Made by a program: the position numbers and the translations under genes. The notes beneath the pieces were generated by a model. It searched no databases and was not told where the DNA came from. It saw nothing but the letters and a program-made list of their open reading frames with translations. A DNA stretch of 23,363 nt, taken from Alphaproteobacteria bacterium (GTDB lineage Bacteria > Pseudomonadota > Alphaproteobacteria > Rhizobiales > Rhizobiaceae). The stretch's first letter is position 1. Each line of letters starts with the position of its first letter. Positions 22,665-23,363 of this stretch are shown one piece after another. Location: positions 1-23,363 of the forward strand of contig JAUIBM010000002.1 of the NCBI GenBank assembly GCA_030428345.1, read 5' to 3'.

Positions 22665-23363
22665 ATGACCCAGCAAGCGCCACTCGTCACCGCGACCCCT
22701 GAACTGGCCGAGCACAGCCGGAAATGGCTGGTGCACCTGGCGGCCGAACGCCGGTTGGCGGCGAACACGGTCGAGGCCTATGAGCGGGACCTGCGCCAGT
22801 TCCTGGCGTTCCTCACCCGCCATGTCGGCCATCCGGCCGGAATTGCCGATTTCGCTGATCTGAGGCCGTTGGACATGCGCGGCTTTCTCGCCGAGCGTCG
22901 CCGGCAGGGAGCCGGAGCCCGCTCGCTCGGGCGCGGAATGGCCGGCATCCGCTCCTTCGTGCGGTTTCTCGAGCGCCAGGGCCTTGCCTCCTCCGCCGGT
23001 CTGGCGGCGACGCGCACGCCGCGCCAGCCAAAAACCCTGCCAAAGCCGCTGACCGCCGCGCAAGCCGTGCGGGTCGCCAATGGCGGCGACAGCCTGCAGG
23101 AGGAGGCGTGGATCGCGGCGCGCGACACGGCGATCTTCTCGCTCCTCTATGGCTGCGGGCTGCGCATCGGCGAGGCGCTGTCCCTGACCCCGGCAATGCT
23201 GTCGGGGGCCGATTCGGGCGCGCTGCGTGTCACCGGCAAGGGAGGCAAGACGCGCCTCGCGCCGGTGCTGGGCGCGGTCGCCGAGGCGATTAAGACCTAT
23301 CGCGGCCTCTGCCCGTGGCCCCTTTTGCCGCACGAACCGCTCTTCAGGGGCGCAAAGGGCGGC
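22665..23363 (+). CDS. xerC: Tyrosine recombinase XerC, N-terminal part (3' end outside window)
   Basis: 233 codons are visible, open to the window end. The N-terminal SAM-like DNA-binding domain has HSRKWLVHLAAERRLAANTVEAYERDLRQFLAFL and SLGRGMAGIRSFVRFLERQG. The catalytic domain begins after PKPLTAAQA and includes the first catalytic Arg in YGCGLRIGEAL (Arg167) and the Lys in VTGKGGKTRL (Lys192). The HxxR and Tyr residues lie outside the window. XerC with XerD resolves chromosome dimers at dif; this is a housekeeping enzyme, not a phage integrase. In-frame ATGs at 22632, 22644, 22659 and 22665 all lack a strong ribosome site; 22665 (MTQQAP) fits the usual N-terminal length. Confidence 0.92.
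   Translation, partial: MTQQAPLVTATPELAEHSRKWLVHLAAERRLAANTVEAYERDLRQFLAFLTRHVGHPAGIADFADLRPLDMRGFLAERRRQGAGARSLGRGMAGIRSFVRFLERQGLASSAGLAATRTPRQPKTLPKPLTAAQAVRVANGGDSLQEEAWIAARDTAIFSLLYGCGLRIGEALSLTPAMLSGADSGALRVTGKGGKTRLAPVLGAVAEAIKTYRGLCPWPLLPHEPLFRGAKGG

Noticed and set aside
22665..23363. The tyrosine recombinase at the window end as a mobile-element integrase
   Set aside because: Its sequence is that of XerC, the neighbourhood is housekeeping, and no attachment site or tRNA is next to it.

Overview
The window is 23.4 kb of GC-rich, gene-dense chromosome from an alphaproteobacterium, most likely order Hyphomicrobiales (Rhizobiales). The reasons are the gene order rplU-rpmA ... obgE-proB-proA-nadD-rsfS-rlmH-envC-ctpA-deacetylase-rppH, a split ATP synthase operon (only the F1 genes atpHAGDC are here), an L21 protein with the alphaproteobacterial C-terminal tail, and an Obg protein whose G4 motif is SQVD. 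No species can be named from the sequence alone. Nearly everything is conserved core genome. There is no CRISPR array, rRNA, tRNA, prophage or insertion sequence, and no gap above 300 bp.

Layout. (1) 1-572: the 3' end of rplU, then rpmA and a strong intrinsic terminator. (2) 591-2062: a RimJ/RimL-type acetyltransferase converging on an endonuclease/exonuclease/phosphatase-family gene. (3) 2146-6302: obgE, proB, proA and nadD, tightly packed or overlapping; they cover ribosome assembly, the first two steps of proline synthesis and NAD synthesis. (4) 6453-7638: rsfS and rlmH (ribosome silencing and 23S rRNA methylation), separated by two 77-79 bp palindromic repeat elements in opposite orientation. 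(5) 7718-13185: a cell-envelope and RNA-turnover cluster. It has an EnvC-like LytM protein with no visible zinc ligands, the protease CtpA, a terminator, a YibQ-like divergent polysaccharide deacetylase without its usual metal ligands, the RNA pyrophosphohydrolase RppH and a secreted alpha/beta hydrolase. The last three are joined by TTGA stop/start overlaps. (6) 13295-13792: a second GNAT acetyltransferase. (7) 13909-18906, minus strand: the F1 ATP synthase operon atpH-atpA-atpG-atpD-atpC. (8) 19131-21803, minus strand: a small DUF4345-like membrane protein and the replication-restart helicase PriA. (9) 21934-23363, plus strand: a transaldolase/FSA-family gene and the 5' part of xerC, cut by the window end.

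The most unusual sequence is at 6869-7037. Two related hairpin elements share one architecture (10-bp outer stem, 4-nt bulge, 15-16 bp inner stem, 23-nt loop), all four ends are CTAG, and their stems differ by paired changes that keep the base pairing. The left end of the first supplies the stop codon of rsfS. This is the best candidate for an under-described repeat family. Other points of interest are a CcrM-type GANTC site centred in a 15-bp palindrome upstream of atpH, four copies of GCGCGGTT (three direct, one inverted) between priA and the transaldolase gene, and a run of probable non-catalytic envelope proteins around CtpA.
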